Numbered from the stretch's first letter, positions 11,586 to 22,507 are shown. The stretch: DNA of 64,000 bases from Cavia porcellus (GCF_034190915.1 NW_026947502.1:32394785-32458784); one strand, 5' to 3'. Notes: a model not told the origin generated them from the letters alone. Made by a program: numbers and translations.

Positions 11586-12520
11586 ACTTTTTGTTCCTTC
11601 CATACAAGCGTATATAAGAGGCCCAGTTTTTTTTCTTTGTCGGTTACAGTTTGTTTGAATCCGCCGGCTAGGTGTTTCCACCCACTGCAGTGTACTAGGG
11701 AGACACAGACCTGAGCAGCCTCTGCTGTGCCTGCCCCTCCAGGTCAACCTACTGAAGGCTTCACTGCTAGGGTGCACCACCAGGCACTGGGACCTGGTTT
11801 GGGCTAGCCTACTGGATCTTAGTCCACAGCATCACCCAGGCCAAGCACTCCCCACCAGTCCCTCTTGAGAGGGGAATATGTGCCTAAAGTCACTGCAGTG
11901 TCCTGTTCTGGCTAGTCTGCCTGGTCCCAGAATGTCCTCTGTTGGAGCCTCCTAGTCTATGGAAGGGTCCCCGTTCCTGTCACTCACTGCAGGTCAATGC
12001 TGGGCTCCCCACCAGTCCCGCTCTCAACTCCGTTTGCCGATTTTCACTCTCAGAGCTTTTGCACGTCTCTTTCTCTGCTATGCTGATTCAGACACAGCAG
12101 CGGCAGCAAGAAATTCAAATCGTGGCTTCCAGTGGCACGGGTTCCAGCTTCTGTGCCGAGATTTTATCTGTTCCTGTTATAGCACTGGGATTGCATTTCC
12201 AGTTGGTTTCTCTCAGCTTAGGGTATATCTCCCCTTGCTTAGGACTCCTCACACTGCACCATTGCTGGATTCTAAGCTGGCAATCTCAGAGAGCCTCCGT
12301 AGCTGCTGTTATCTGTCCACCACGATCTCCCAGAAGTCTCCATTCTGTTGTTTTAAGGCATCTGATTTATAGCAGTTTGCTCTGGAAGACCTAGGACTTG
12401 AATACACCTTCCAGGCCAAGGTGAGCGACTTTCCTGTCCTCCAGACCCAGTCACACTGCACTGTCCAGGGTCCTTCCTCTTGCTTCTTGGCACTCACGAT
12501 CTTGGTGCCTTATTCAGAGA

Positions 12521-13369
12521 GTGAGTGTTGAGAAGGCAGTACCAACACCAGGTGCTCTGGTTCTATTGACCCTTCTGTCATTTCTTTCTATCACAATTCT
12601 GTTCAAAGCAAAGCTACATAACCTGATAGGTGACCAAGGGTCAGTTAGAGTTTGGAGCCAAGATCCTTGTGCATGAATTTTCCTTTCTAGAATACAAGCT
12701 ACTCTGCCATGCTGGAGACCAAACAGATAGTGATTGATAGAAGATTATTTCTCAGAATGCTGATAGAACAGGGCTCTGTGTGGGCAGTACAAGACTGTCA
12801 GAGGTGTGTATAATGCACACTCTTTCATATTTTTATGGACATGGTGGTCAGAATTAGGACATGAGCTTCAGGATGAAGGAAACCAGTAAACAACTCTTGT
12901 CCTTTGAGTATACAGAGAACATGTTGGCATACTTAGCCTTGATCTCTTTTTATTTAAGGAGTAGAATTCTACATTTTTAGTTGTTTTCTGCTTGTTATTC
13001 TTTCCAAAAAGTCTCATTCTTGGCTTTTTCTCCAGTACTTTGGCCTTAGGGCTCCACATTCTACTTCTTGTCTTTAGCAACACACTCAAGGCCTTCTCAT
13101 TCAGGCCTTGGTGAGAGAACAGTTTTCAGACTGCTTTAAGTGTGTATGGATTTAATGCTAGTTGTGCATCTGTCCCTGCCCTGTTGAATGGGATTTACAC
13201 AGGGAGAACATAGGCTAAGAAGAGACGAAGTCCTCGGGCTTCTGGCAGGAAAAGAATTTCCTCAGAATGGCCAATGGGCCAATACCAACTGTAGTTCCAT
13301 GAACAAAGCTCCAAGGAAGAGAAGTAGGCCTGAACCCCAGCTCTGAGAGACTCACTCTTAGACCATTGG
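12521..13369. other. Unassigned sequence
   Basis: Nothing recognised to the right of the L1 5' end. The exact L1 boundary could lie some tens of bases either side of 12520. Confidence 0.35.
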
Positions 13370-13432
13370 TTTTATAAAAATATTTATTGAGCAGTTACTA
13401 TGCACTAGGTACCATGCACTAATGAAGCAGAG
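13370..13432 (-). repeat. MIR/L2 3' end fragment
   Basis: 'aaatatttattgagcagtta' followed by 'ctatgcactaggtaccatgc' matches the antisense common end of L2/MIR ('aaatatttattgagcacctactatgtgccaggcac'). Confidence 0.5.
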
Positions 13433-15080
13433 ATGAGCAAAGCTTATTGAAACTCTCCCCTCCCCAGTTTCTTTTAGCAGGATTACACCAAGAGAATAAG
13501 TAGGAAGACCATTCAGGAATCTTATGCTGGAAGGGTTAGAAACAATTTTGGAAATGCAGTGTGCTAGATTAGTGCCAGTGACTCAGGATAGAAGCTACGC
13601 AAAGTGCCTGGTGCTGGTGCCACGCTGTTTTTGTGCAGGGTTTTGTGCAGGGGACAGGTCAAAGTCCTCTGCTAAGACTAGCTGAAAGGTCTCACGGGAA
13701 GTGTGTTGACTGGGCTCCTATGTATTTCCAGAGAAGGAGAGGAAATGAAGAAGTCTTCTCCTAAACAGTATCTTCCCATGTGAGCTGAAGGGGAAAGGAG
13801 ATGTGGAACCGGGAAGGGGAAGGATAAGAAGAAGAAAGGCTAATGCTGGCCTCTTGGCTCCATTCCACAAAGACAGTAGTGTCTGGGTGTGGAAGAGCAA
13901 GGCCTCTCCATGGGCGCCCTGGGAATGGGGGACCACACAAAGGCCTGTCTTTCAACGGCCTCCCAGAGTAAGAGTCATGTTATAGCTTCCTGGGACCCGT
14001 GTATGTGTGTGTGTTTCTGTGTTGGATCACCTGTGGCAATCTAAGTGCTGACTTCTGTTGGTAGCCAGCGGGGAAAATGCAGGTCACAGACTGGTGTGGC
14101 GAGTGTCTGGGGAGGAGTCCCAAAATCCCTGGATCCAGCAGTCCCTGGATCTTAATCTCATGGCAGATTTTACTGTGCTTTGAATGCACAGGTCTTATGA
14201 CTGGGTGTGTCTTCTCTGGCTCGGAGACAGGAGTGTTTTAGACAGTACCTGTCAGCCTGCCTCTGCCGTGTGCAGGTTTCTGTGGCCCATGGAAGAATAC
14301 ATGAGCCCAGTGAGCCAGCAGCCTCTTCTCTTCACTGTGGTGGCTTCTGGCCCTTTACAAAAATGTCTGATTCGAGTGACCTGAGCCAACCATTGTATGC
14401 ACAAGTATGCAATGCTTAACCCACATCCCACCCCCTGCCCCATGCCCACACCCACAACCAGTTAGGTAAAATATTTGAGTTCACTTTGCTCTGTGGGCTG
14501 TGTATTTTTGCAGGCTGTTAATGGTCATTTCCCTACCTAGCTTATCTAACTGCCTTCCAAAGTCATTCTGAGAACAGGATTTGGGTTTGGCTCTTTGCTC
14601 TTAAATGTCAACTCCAGCCAAAAGGATGTTCTTCACTTCCTGCAGGAGGCTGGGAATGCTTCTCCACTTTTAAGCCTTCATAGTTCGTTCTTTTTTTCAT
14701 CAATCATATGGTATTATTTCCATCTAAATGACTCACAGACAATCTGTGTTAATGGAGGCTGTGCGCACATGCATGTGCGTGCGTGCCTGTGTGTTTTGAA
14801 GCCAGGATTCTGGAACAAAGAAGAATGGTGTGGAAGAACACGTGGTTTTGGTATAGAACTGAACTTGGCATTGGATACTTCTGCTCATTCTCCAGGCCTT
14901 AATTGTGCGTATTTTAATCAGAACACACTTCTGGCCCATGTGTATAAAATTTAACTTTGGCTCATCTAAAAGGGTTCTAAACTTGGAGATTGTAGCTGCA
15001 GAAAATGCCTTTTAAAACAGAGCTGTTTGAGGTCCACGTGCAGCTGTAAGGAATAATCCAGAGACATCCTCTGCACAGTC
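13433..15080. other. Unassigned sequence with short GT/GC-alternating tracts
   Basis: No recognised element. There are small alternating purine-pyrimidine tracts at about 14001-14017 (GTGTGT) and 14761-14795 (gcgcacatgcatgtgcgtgc, then GTGTGTT). Open frames do not exceed 120 codons. Confidence 0.4.
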
Positions 15081-15084
15081 TTAC

Positions 15085-15245
15085 CCACTCTCCCTGATAA
15101 CATCTCGTAAAACCACAGTAACGATACATTCAAGATAAAGAACAACTTTGTCACTACCACGGCTTACTATACCAACTCCAAATTTACCAACCATTGCTCT
15201 ATTTTTCCTTTCTGTAATTTTGAAAGACGTGATTACTATCAGGCC
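15085..15245 (-). mobile_element. L1 3' UTR fragment (old)
   Basis: The words 'actttgtcactaccacgg', 'ataccaactccaaattta', 'ccaaccattgctctattttt' and 'cctttctgtaattttgaaa' match antisense 3' UTR sequence of old L1M families as I recall it. Confidence 0.5.
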
Positions 15246-15361
15246 AATCTTGGAAATGTTGACTGTATTCCTCACTAGCATCCTAAGCCTCCTGCCATGT
15301 TGATAGATAAAAAATCTATTCCTCGTGCTGTTTCTACATTAAGCATTGTGTTATGATGGGC

Positions 15362-15535
15362 AACAATGCAGACTTTAGAGACTGATTGTCTGGTATGAAC
15401 TTGTTTAATGAAATTACTGGCTGCGTGACCCAAGACTAGTTACTAACCCTCTCTGTCCTTTAGCCTTTTTGTATGTGAAATTGTGATGCTCCTTACAGCT
15501 GAGAAGGTTGGTAAGAACTAACCAAGTCGATAGAG
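15362..15535 (+). repeat. MIR SINE relic
   Basis: The MIR order is readable: 'gactgattgtctggtatgaa', 'ctggctgcgtgacccaagac', 'tagttactaaccctctctgt', then a 'tatgtgaaattgtgatgctc' equivalent of the 'tgtaaaatgggg' word and a 3' portion ending near 15535. Confidence 0.65.
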
Positions 15536-15547
15536 CTGAAGTACCAA

Positions 15548-15715
15548 GAATAGTGCTTCTCAGGGTTAAATGTCATGCCAGTCACCAGGGTCTTATTAAA
15601 GTACAGCTTCTGACATGGTAGGTGAGTCCTGAGAGCTTGCACCAGGTACCTTGGTTCTGCTGCTGGTCCACGGCTGCAGTTTGAATAGTAGGGACTCCGG
15701 AGAGTGTCTGACACC
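15548..15715 (+). mobile_element. MER5-like DNA transposon relic
   Basis: It starts with 'agtgcttctcagggttaaat', resembling the MER5 terminal repeat. 'caccagggtcttattaaagt', 'acagcttctga' and 'gtttgaatagtaggga' follow in the expected order. Considerably diverged. Confidence 0.45.
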
Positions 15716-15924
15716 AAGTGAGTGCTCAGGAATCATTGTTCCTGTTTTCCGGCATGAACCTTCACTTATGTTGGACAGACCCTGAAGCAGTGTGTCTGCA
15801 GCCCAGTGCAGACTCTGGAATGTTCCTGACTTTTCCAGGCCCAGGGCCAGATGGAACACCAAGATTGAGGTCAGTGGTCAGCCCATAGGAAAAGGGTCAT
15901 AGAGTTCTTCTGGTACCGTTGGTT
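15716..15924. other. Unassigned sequence
   Basis: A short stretch between MER5-like DNA and composite-repeat copy B. Nothing seen. Confidence 0.35.
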
Positions 15925-15927
15925 ACA

Positions 15928-16870
15928 AATATTTTTTTGTTTTTTTTGAAGGTAGTAAAATACAGCAGAACAAAGCCAACTGAGACAGTGTGGTGAAATT
16001 GGTACAGAACTTCACAGCAGGTTACCAGGATAACAGTAATAGGTATCACAGTATATCTCATTATCATCACAATAGTTGTTCTTTCAATAATGTATAGCAA
16101 AATAAAATGAAGTACAGAACATTATAAAACTTATCAAAACAGAATATTGAATAGAGCAGTACCATTAATTAGAATAGAGCAAAACAGTAGTAAAAATATT
16201 TGCCTTCAAAAAGAGGGTAGAAGGAAATTCCCCTTATTTGCTATATTGCATATGGTCAACCTCCCAAGAGATGCTCAGATCTCTGGTTCCCACTTGCTAA
16301 AGTGGGGTGGGGGAAGTGGGATGTTTGACTCTAAGCCCATGCACAAGTAGGCCCCCTATTGCTTAACAGGCAGGCTGATTGCTTGGTTCCCGAGCGTCCT
16401 AAGTTCCAATATGGTGCGGATCTCAGGAGACACTGGTGGGGCAGTAGCCTGCCACACTATAGCCGCTTACCAGGGAGGTGAGCTGGTTGCTGGATTTCCC
16501 AGCACCCTAAGTTCCAACATGGCTCAGATCTCAGGAGACGCTGGTGGTTCTCCCCCTGGGCCTGCTGCAGCCTGACATACCACAGCCACTTACCAGGGAG
16601 GCGAGCTGCTTGCTTCTCCCAAATATTTGGACTTGTGCTCCCTTCTGTAGGGACAAAATGGCCCTACAAGGCACTGGGCTTCCACATTCCTTCCTCTTCT
16701 ACCTCAGAACAGCATCTATGGCCCTGGCCATCATTTCTCTACCTGGACAGGCAGGTGTGGGGTCAAGAATGGGACCATCCAAGACAGGTAAAGGAAGCAA
16801 GATCATCTGTGCCCCAGCGGCTGTGAGAAGCTCTGAACTGCCCTCAGCTGGCCTGCCCTTAACCCACCTG
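15928..16870 (-). repeat. Composite A-rich/GC-rich dispersed repeat, copy B
   Basis: It has the same architecture as the copies at 0.3, 28.7, 31.7 and 32.8 kb. A T-run (about 15930-15949) is followed by A-rich sequence (15955-16200) and the word 'gtagaaggaaattccccttatt', equivalent to the copy C word at about 29130. 'gctatattgcatatggtcaacc', a G-rich tract (16302-16320) and GC-rich tandem units come next. Two units repeat with a 108-bp period: 'aagttcca', 'atatctcaggaga' and 'ttaccagggagg' words start at 16401 and again at 16509. Its sequence is well diverged from the others, suggesting another subfamily. Confidence 0.5.
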
Positions 16871-17244
16871 TGACAGTCATGGGAAGGGTAGCCGCATCCT
16901 GGGACCAGTCCTGCAATGGCCCCTCATGGAGTCCCTGAGCTCACTTTGCCACAGTTACTGAACAAGCAGCCTTGGGAAAGGTGAGCAAGCTGAGGATTTT
17001 CTAAAAGAATCGGAAAGTCCACCTCCAGGCCTCAGATTCCTCAAGAACACGGCCTTTTAAAGATGCAGAGCTGGTGCATGGAGCTAAACTCTTGCCTTCC
17101 TCTCCTTCCACGTCTTCCCAAGGAGAAACCATTACCAATTCACTGGTGTGCATCTTCTGAGCGTGATAGCTGTGGGCACAGCAGTAACTATTCCTATGTC
17201 ACAATAATGAGGTCATATGGGATATATTGTTACTCACTCCTTTT
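16871..17244. other. Unassigned sequence
   Basis: Nothing recognised. It may include the upstream end of repeat copy B, whose right boundary I cannot place exactly. Confidence 0.35.
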
Positions 17245-17820
17245 CCCTTCTTAATAAATATTGGGTCTTTTTCATATTAACACGGGACTTGCCTCATATT
17301 TCTTCATAGATACACACAGCTCAATGATGTTCCACAGTGTGCTTGAATCATGCTTTACCATTTCTATCTATGTTTTTGCCTTTTCAGGTTGCAATGAACA
17401 ACTTCTAAGACTAATACCTGGGAGCAAATTTGCTAGTGCAAAGGGTAAGTGATGTCCATTTTTGATAGGTGTTGTCCTCCAAAAAGATCATGCTCCTCAC
17501 TGTTTAGCTTCCAGTAACGGTGGATGTAAATTCACTTTACACATCTGCCGCTTTTTCAGTCTTGCCAGTCTGGTGGGGAAAGATATCTTGCACTTTAATT
17601 TTTTGTTGATGATGGTACAAGTGATCGAACATTCCCAGATTTTTAAAATTTTTATCTTTATTTTGAGACAGGGTCTCACTAAGTGACTAAGTTCTTTAGG
17701 CTGGGCTCAAACTTACATTTCACACGCCTCAGCCTCTCAGTGTCTTGGGATTACAGGCATGTGCCACTGGGCCTGGCTTTGCACTTGGTTAAGATTGCAT
17801 TTCTCTCTGGAATGACTGTA
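17245..17820 (-). mobile_element. L1M fragment, split by a SINE
   Basis: Antisense L1 ORF2/3' UTR words are present: 'tcaatgatgttccacagtgt', 'ggttgcaatgaacaacttc', 'gggagcaaatttgctag' and, past the SINE, 'ggttaagattgcatttctct'. The SINE at 17596-17778 divides the fragment. Confidence 0.5.
17596..17778 (-). mobile_element. B1-dID-like composite SINE
   Basis: Antisense B1 runs from 'gagacagggtctcactaag' (17663) to 'gggattacaggcatgtgcca' and 'cctggc' (17776). To its left, at the B1 3' side, lie 'atggtacaagtgatcgaac' and an AT-rich linker, which read as a decayed ID-type unit. This is the layout of B1-dID elements described from squirrels, dormice and relatives. An 8-bp 'ttgcactt' duplication flanks it (17588-17595 and 17779-17786). 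Confidence 0.65.
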
Positions 17821-17847
17821 TGTCTCTTCTGCTGTTTCTTTGCCAAG

Positions 17848-17950
17848 TGCATCTCAATAAACCAGGTTTTGAGGCGCCCCTGGCCAGGGTGCCCCAACTG
17901 CTCACGAGGCTTTCTGCTGAGGTGGTTCCACCAGAGCTTCCCTGTGGGAG
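17848..17950 (+). other. Candidate non-coding exon bounded by splice-like sites
   Basis: A pyrimidine-rich run ending in AG ('ctcttctgctgtttctttgc' then 'caag', through 17847) precedes this 103-bp stretch. It ends in 'gtgggag', followed directly by GTAAGTG (17951-17957), close to the consensus donor. No conserved reading frame is apparent. If transcribed it could be an lncRNA or untranslated exon. Splice-like words this good occur by chance in DNA of this length, so confidence is low. Confidence 0.2.
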
Positions 17951-20079
17951 GTAAGTGATATTTATTTTTTTAATATTAAGCTGCCTCAGAAGCAGGCATA
18001 GCATCCCCCAGGGCCTGCAGCTCATGTGGGAAGAAAGAAAAAGACTTCTGTGTGACAGCAGACTCTCTCTGTTCGGGGAACTGTTCATCGTCATCACATG
18101 TCTGTAATGATGCACATCCAGCCAGCCCTCTGTGTCCAAGCACAGGGCTGGCCCACAAATCTCCATGGCCTGCAACTATGCAGTATGGCTGATGGGAGCA
18201 ATCCTGGGCTCGGTGCCAGCAGACCCAAGTTCAAACCCGGGTTCTCCCTGAGAAGGATGTACGTGCATGAGCTGGCCCAGCCCCTTTTCTGCTCATTGCC
18301 TTTGCCATCTTGTAGCTTCAGACCTGCCTGCTTTACCCCAGGTTCATTGCTCACCTGGCTTCTGTGGTGCTGTTTTTGCTGGCTCTTTTCCCAGGCCTAT
18401 GACCACTCTTCCCCTCCTGTCTTTGCAGGGTCCTCATCTGGAGCTCTGCCAAGTCCCTCCATGGAGTCTAAGCTCTCCAGAGAGCTCTCAGGCAACTGCC
18501 CCTGTAGAGCTCTAGCCCACAACCTCTGTTGCTCTTGGAGCAGGTCTCTGGTGCCCTGTGCCCAGGAACATGCACAGAGTCCTCATTTGAATCTATTTCT
18601 CCCTCAAGTCTCCTCTTCCCGTGTGCATGGTTTAGAAGTGGTGTCGACCAGTTGCTTAGGTCAAAGACCTAGAGAATCAGCTGAAGGTCCTCCCTTTTTT
18701 TCACCAGGAATTATTTGATGATTCCCCAGTGTCACCTGTAATACAATTCAGGCTCTTCAGATATATCTCAACTTAATTTCCTGGTTTTCCTGTCCCTTGT
18801 TCCTTACAGTATTCCATATTCAAGTCAAATTGGGCTGCTTAAAATTAGTCAAATGATCATATGCTTTCTTGTCTCTGCCCAGAGAGGAGAGTTTCTCAGC
18901 CTTGGTATTATTAATGTTTTGAGTTGGATAATTCTTTGTTGTGAGGACTCTATTGTGTATTATTAAGATGTTTAGAAAACATCTTTTGCCTTACCCAGCA
19001 GCATCACTCCTTCCTCAAGTTGCTGCAAACGCTGTCAGACATTGCCAGGTGTGCACCCAGGGGACAGAATCATACCCTGGTAAATCACCACAACTACCCA
19101 GAGTCATGTTTCTTCCTTTGCGTGGAAAGTTACCTCCTGTATTTCCCTACCCCCATTGTAACATAGTGACCAATTTGTAAAAGCAGATTACAGAAAAGTG
19201 TACATGCTACCAGCACAAATGAATGAGAACTGGAGTAGAGTATGCGGAAATGGTTATAATAAATAAGTTGTGTTTCCCTGAGTTACTATTTTACAGGGTT
19301 AAAAATGTTACCACTTTATAGTCAACTGCATCTTGCTGACTTTCAATTATTGCAAGATTCTGACTCTAGAAATTTCATGGCAGACAAGTTGCGCAGGCCA
19401 TGGAATCTGCCTTCGAGTCTTGGGACCATTTTGGGCTGAATGAAACCTACAAGTGAGGTACCAACCATGCACCAACGTCCCGTCCCTTGGAACTTAGACA
19501 TGTCGAGTATGTTTGGAGATGTCTGGATCCCAGTGTTAGGTCTGATCCATTTTAGAATGGACCCTCTGCTGCAATGGGAAGTGGGATTATGATTAACCTA
19601 TTGACTGACTTTTCTTAAATGTGCTTGTTATTCTTTCTTTTTTAAATGTCTAATCTAACCTCAGGTCTTTCCTCCCAAACTGCTGAGCTCCCACTGGCCT
19701 GTCCACTCTCAATATGATGGAATGTGGGCTCTCATTCTCCCTCAAAGACCTGCACTTTGCCTCCTGAGGGACTTTTCACAGGGCTGCTCTGGAGTGTAAC
19801 ACTTTGGTACTTTTCTTTTCCCCCTCTTTTGTGCACAGTCCTTGAAGACACAGAGTGCATTAGGCCCCTGTGGGTACTGTCACTGCTTGATGATGCTCTT
19901 GCTATGTGATCGGACTCCCTGAGTACTTGACATTCACCCTGTGCCAGGAACTGGTAACAGAAACTATAGACCATGGAGTCCTCCCATGAATACCCAGGAC
20001 AGCAGGATCCTGGATCTTCTCTGCCACATTTCACAGGCACCCCAACCATCTCTCCAACTTCTCCATCTTTATGATGTCC
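17951..20079. other. Mostly unassigned sequence
   Basis: About 2.1 kb containing one MIR (18185-18310). A 206-codon frame (18098-18718 +) spans that MIR and has no domain, so I do not regard it as a gene. The rest shows no recognised signal. Confidence 0.35.
18185..18310 (+). repeat. MIR SINE relic
   Basis: 'caatcctgggctcggtgcca' and 'cccaagttcaaacccgggtt' correspond to the MIR 5' region ('agacctgggttcgaatccc'), with 'ttctgctcattgcc' near the core. Confidence 0.5.
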
Positions 20080-20165
20080 TATCCATAAAATGGGAGAAAT
20101 AGTCCCCACCTTGGGAATCTGGTGAGACTTTGTATTAAGTGCATTGAGCCTTGGGGAGAATGTCA
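20080..20165 (+). repeat. Possible MIR core fragment
   Basis: 'ccataaaatgggagaaatag', 'tctggtgagactttgtatta' and 'agtgcattgagcc' follow the order of the MIR 3' half (tgtaaaatgggg, gttgtgaggattaaatga, gtgcttagaac). Confidence 0.45.
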
Positions 20166-20169
20166 CCAC

Positions 20170-20201
20170 TTATTAGAAGGCAAATTAGTGCCTTCTAATA
20201 A
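20170..20201. repeat. Perfect 13-bp inverted repeat with 6-nt loop
   Basis: The left arm TTATTAGAAGGCA (20170-20182) and the right arm TGCCTTCTAATAA (20189-20201) are exact reverse complements, separated by AATTAG. The sequence can form a hairpin in DNA or RNA. No transcription or transposon context explains it. Confidence 0.8.
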
Positions 20202-21224
20202 TCTGTTCACTTTAGACCAGAAAATAGTGCTGTGGTTTTTTTAAGTAAAATGCCCTACAGTCTCCTGTCTTCAGATGTCTTTCACTTAAAGAGCTCATGT
20301 TCAGGAAGAACTCAGAAGGCTGGTGTGAAGATTTAATCCAATTCCAATCACTCCTGACCTGCATCCCCCTTCAGGTCCTCAGATGTTCTCCTGTAGTCTC
20401 AAGTACCGTCTAGAAGCAGGTAGCGACTTAGAGCCATGACTGAAAACCAAGTCCTTCAGTGTAGGATATGAGGTTTCTGAGATTTTATTTCTAGTAGAAG
20501 CTCATTGCTCAAGAATCGACAAATTTAGGGGTAAGAAGCTTCTTCCTTCAGGACCCAAGCTGTGAGTTGTAAGGGGATTAGAGATTGTAGTTGTGACTTA
20601 TTTGGAAAAGCAAAGCTGTTCCCTCTCTTTGGCTTGCTCATACTGAAAAACTAGGTGCAGACTGTGGTGACCGTGTTGAAGAGAGGAAGGAGATTGGTTG
20701 GGAGGTACAGCTGAACAGTGTCTTGCTTATCCAAACATATAAGACAAGGTGTGAATGGATTTGTGAGAACACAGGATAACCACTCTGTCAGCAGATTTTA
20801 GAAAAATGTAATCACTTGGGAAGGAAATCTTCCTAATAGGGGTCATATCTTCTCCAGTTCCTTAAAGGCGGTACGTGAACTGGTCTTTGGCCGCCTTAAT
20901 ATTTCAGCTTTGTTGATTATTACTTGTACCCTGAACTCTAGCCAATCTCCTGTCTTGTGTTCTAAAACATGCTCCAGTTTCTAGCTTCTGCTGCCTTTTT
21001 CTCCATGCATTTACCTTCTTTGCATCTTCAAATCTGTATCCTCACAGCCCTCGGCTTGGCATCAGGTACACCACAAAAAGTGCCAAGTAAGTATCTCGGA
21101 ATGAACAGCAGGACCATAAAGTCTCTTCTATTTTAAAGTTGCATCCAGTTAGTAAAGTACTTTCATTGTTGGGGTTTTTCAAACTGTAATATGAGGAGGA
21201 AAGACAGTTCATTGTCTCATTTAC
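20202..21224. other. Unassigned sequence
   Basis: About 1 kb with no recognised repeat, RNA or coding signal. Confidence 0.35.
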
Positions 21225-21345
21225 TTCATAAGCATTTGTCTCCTTACATTGTCCCACACATAATGCCAGGCATATGAGGATAAAGATGAATCAAATTTAT
21301 TCCTTTCCTCAAGGAGCGCATAATCTAACATTAATGAGAATACAG
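21225..21345 (-). repeat. L2 LINE 3' end
   Basis: 'ataagcatttgtctccttac', 'ataatgccaggcatatgagg', 'cctcaaggagcgcataatct' and 'aacattaatgagaatacagg' match the reverse of the L2 3' end (gccaggcactg... cctcatggagcttacattctagtgggg). Confidence 0.6.
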
Positions 21346-21579
21346 GGGACACAATTCAGTATGACTTGTGCTCTGCTGGGGCACTGGAAGAACTCTAGAA
21401 CTCTAGAACTTCTATTCCCTGAGCCTGAAGTTCAGGATAAATAGCTTCATTCAGGAATAGATGTTGCATAGATTAAACAAAGAAATTTTATGCAATAATC
21501 ATATAATGAACATGCTCTGCATGCTGTAGAGCTTAGAAAAATTGTAGGCCCCTTATACTTAGTGACCCAAGACAAAGGT

Positions 21580-21683
21580 TTTGTTTTGTTTGTTTGGTTT
21601 TGTTTTTTTGTACCAGGGATCAAACACAACCTTGCACTTGCCAGGCAGGTGCTTACACAGCTGAGCTAAATCCCCAGCCCCCT
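21580..21683 (-). mobile_element. ID-like tRNA-derived SINE
   Basis: The minus strand reads 'ggggctggggatttagctca' (A box), a shortened middle, then a degraded B box and a poly(A)-rich tail with G interruptions (21580-21609). It is flanked by the perfect 11-bp duplication 'aagacaaaggt' (21569-21579 and 21684-21694). Confidence 0.9.
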
Positions 21684-21864
21684 AAGACAAAGGTATTTTT
21701 AAAATTCTCTCTGATTTATTTCCATATTCTTCTCTTGTTTATCACTGTGACCAGTTGTACGTGGTTGAATCTACTTCTTGCCATTCTTTCTTGTCATCTA
21801 ACCTATTTCTAATATACTGATTTCTAGGAAATGATTTAACTGAATTTGTAGAATCAGTATCCTT

Positions 21865-21990
21865 TCTTTATAGCAGGGTGTTTCAACCCTGACTGGCTAC
21901 ATATTTCAGGCCCTGGGAAATTCATTTAATCCCCATCTTTGTCTCCATGCTCAGAAATTGTGATTTAATTAGGCAAGGCTTGGTTTGGAT
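21865..21990 (+). mobile_element. MER5-like DNA transposon relic
   Basis: 'gtgtttcaaccctgactggc', 'acatatttcaggccctggga' and 'cagaaattgtgatttaatta' follow the order of MER5 (terminal repeat, mid region, 'cagagattctgatttaattgg'). Confidence 0.5.
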
Positions 21991-22504
21991 TCCCTAGCTG
22001 AAACTATCATGTGTCCAAAGTTTAGGATTGCCTATTTTATAAGCGATTCTAGGTCCATAAATTTGGATCAGGTTTGGAGGATGACCTAGTCTCACCTGCG
22101 AAATTAAGTACACAAGCTTGGTGACAGCTCTTTCTTAAGCACAAAATTCATTTTTAAATCTCTAGGGTGTAAAGACAGAGTCCTGGCCTCTCCACTAGTT
22201 GTGGCAGCCAGTGTATGAGTCTAATGACACAGCTGCCCCCGGCCAAGAAATGGCCCCACTCATGCTTCAAGATGTCTTAATACTTCACAAGCAGTTATGA
22301 ATGGTGGCTGAGTTCATTGCTAATCAGGTGTTTAAAATCTCAGCTAATAAATATTGGTGCTACCAGAGGGCTCAATATTTCATCATAATGGCCAACTGAT
22401 CAGAATTCAAGCTCCTATAAAATGAGAAGATTTAAGACTTTTGACTTGAAAACTGAATACAAGCTATGCATACACACAGCAGAGTTAAATGTAACCTGAC
22501 AGTC

Positions 22505-22505
<1 letters not shown>
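21991..22505. other. Unassigned sequence
   Basis: Nothing recognised up to the AT dinucleotide tract. Confidence 0.35.

Positions 22506-22507
<2 letters not shown>

Larger units (their letters stand above)
10541..12520 (-). mobile_element. L1 LINE fragment: 5' UTR and ORF1 only
   Basis: Minus-strand L1. From right to left it has a GC-rich 5' UTR-like region (about 12520-11600), then ORF1 from the ATG at 11585. It stops abruptly inside the ORF1 C-terminal domain near 10550. ORF2 and the 3' UTR are absent. Most genomic L1 copies lose the 5' end, so a 5'-containing, 3'-lacking fragment is less usual. It may reflect a later deletion, recombination or a prematurely ended transcript. The right boundary is approximate and I could not find a target duplication. 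Confidence 0.75.

Noticed and set aside
11586..11780. Upstream extension of L1 ORF1 to the first ATG at 11780
   Set aside because: The frame is open, but the family's usual start corresponds to the ATG at 11583-11585. The upstream part lies in the 5' UTR.
18098..18718. 206-codon open frame on the plus strand
   Set aside because: It crosses a MIR relic and has no recognisable domain. Overlapping frames are also open on the minus strand.
19920..20035. Antisense MIR
   Set aside because: Only the 'gtgccaggaactg' word fits. The rest does not follow MIR order.
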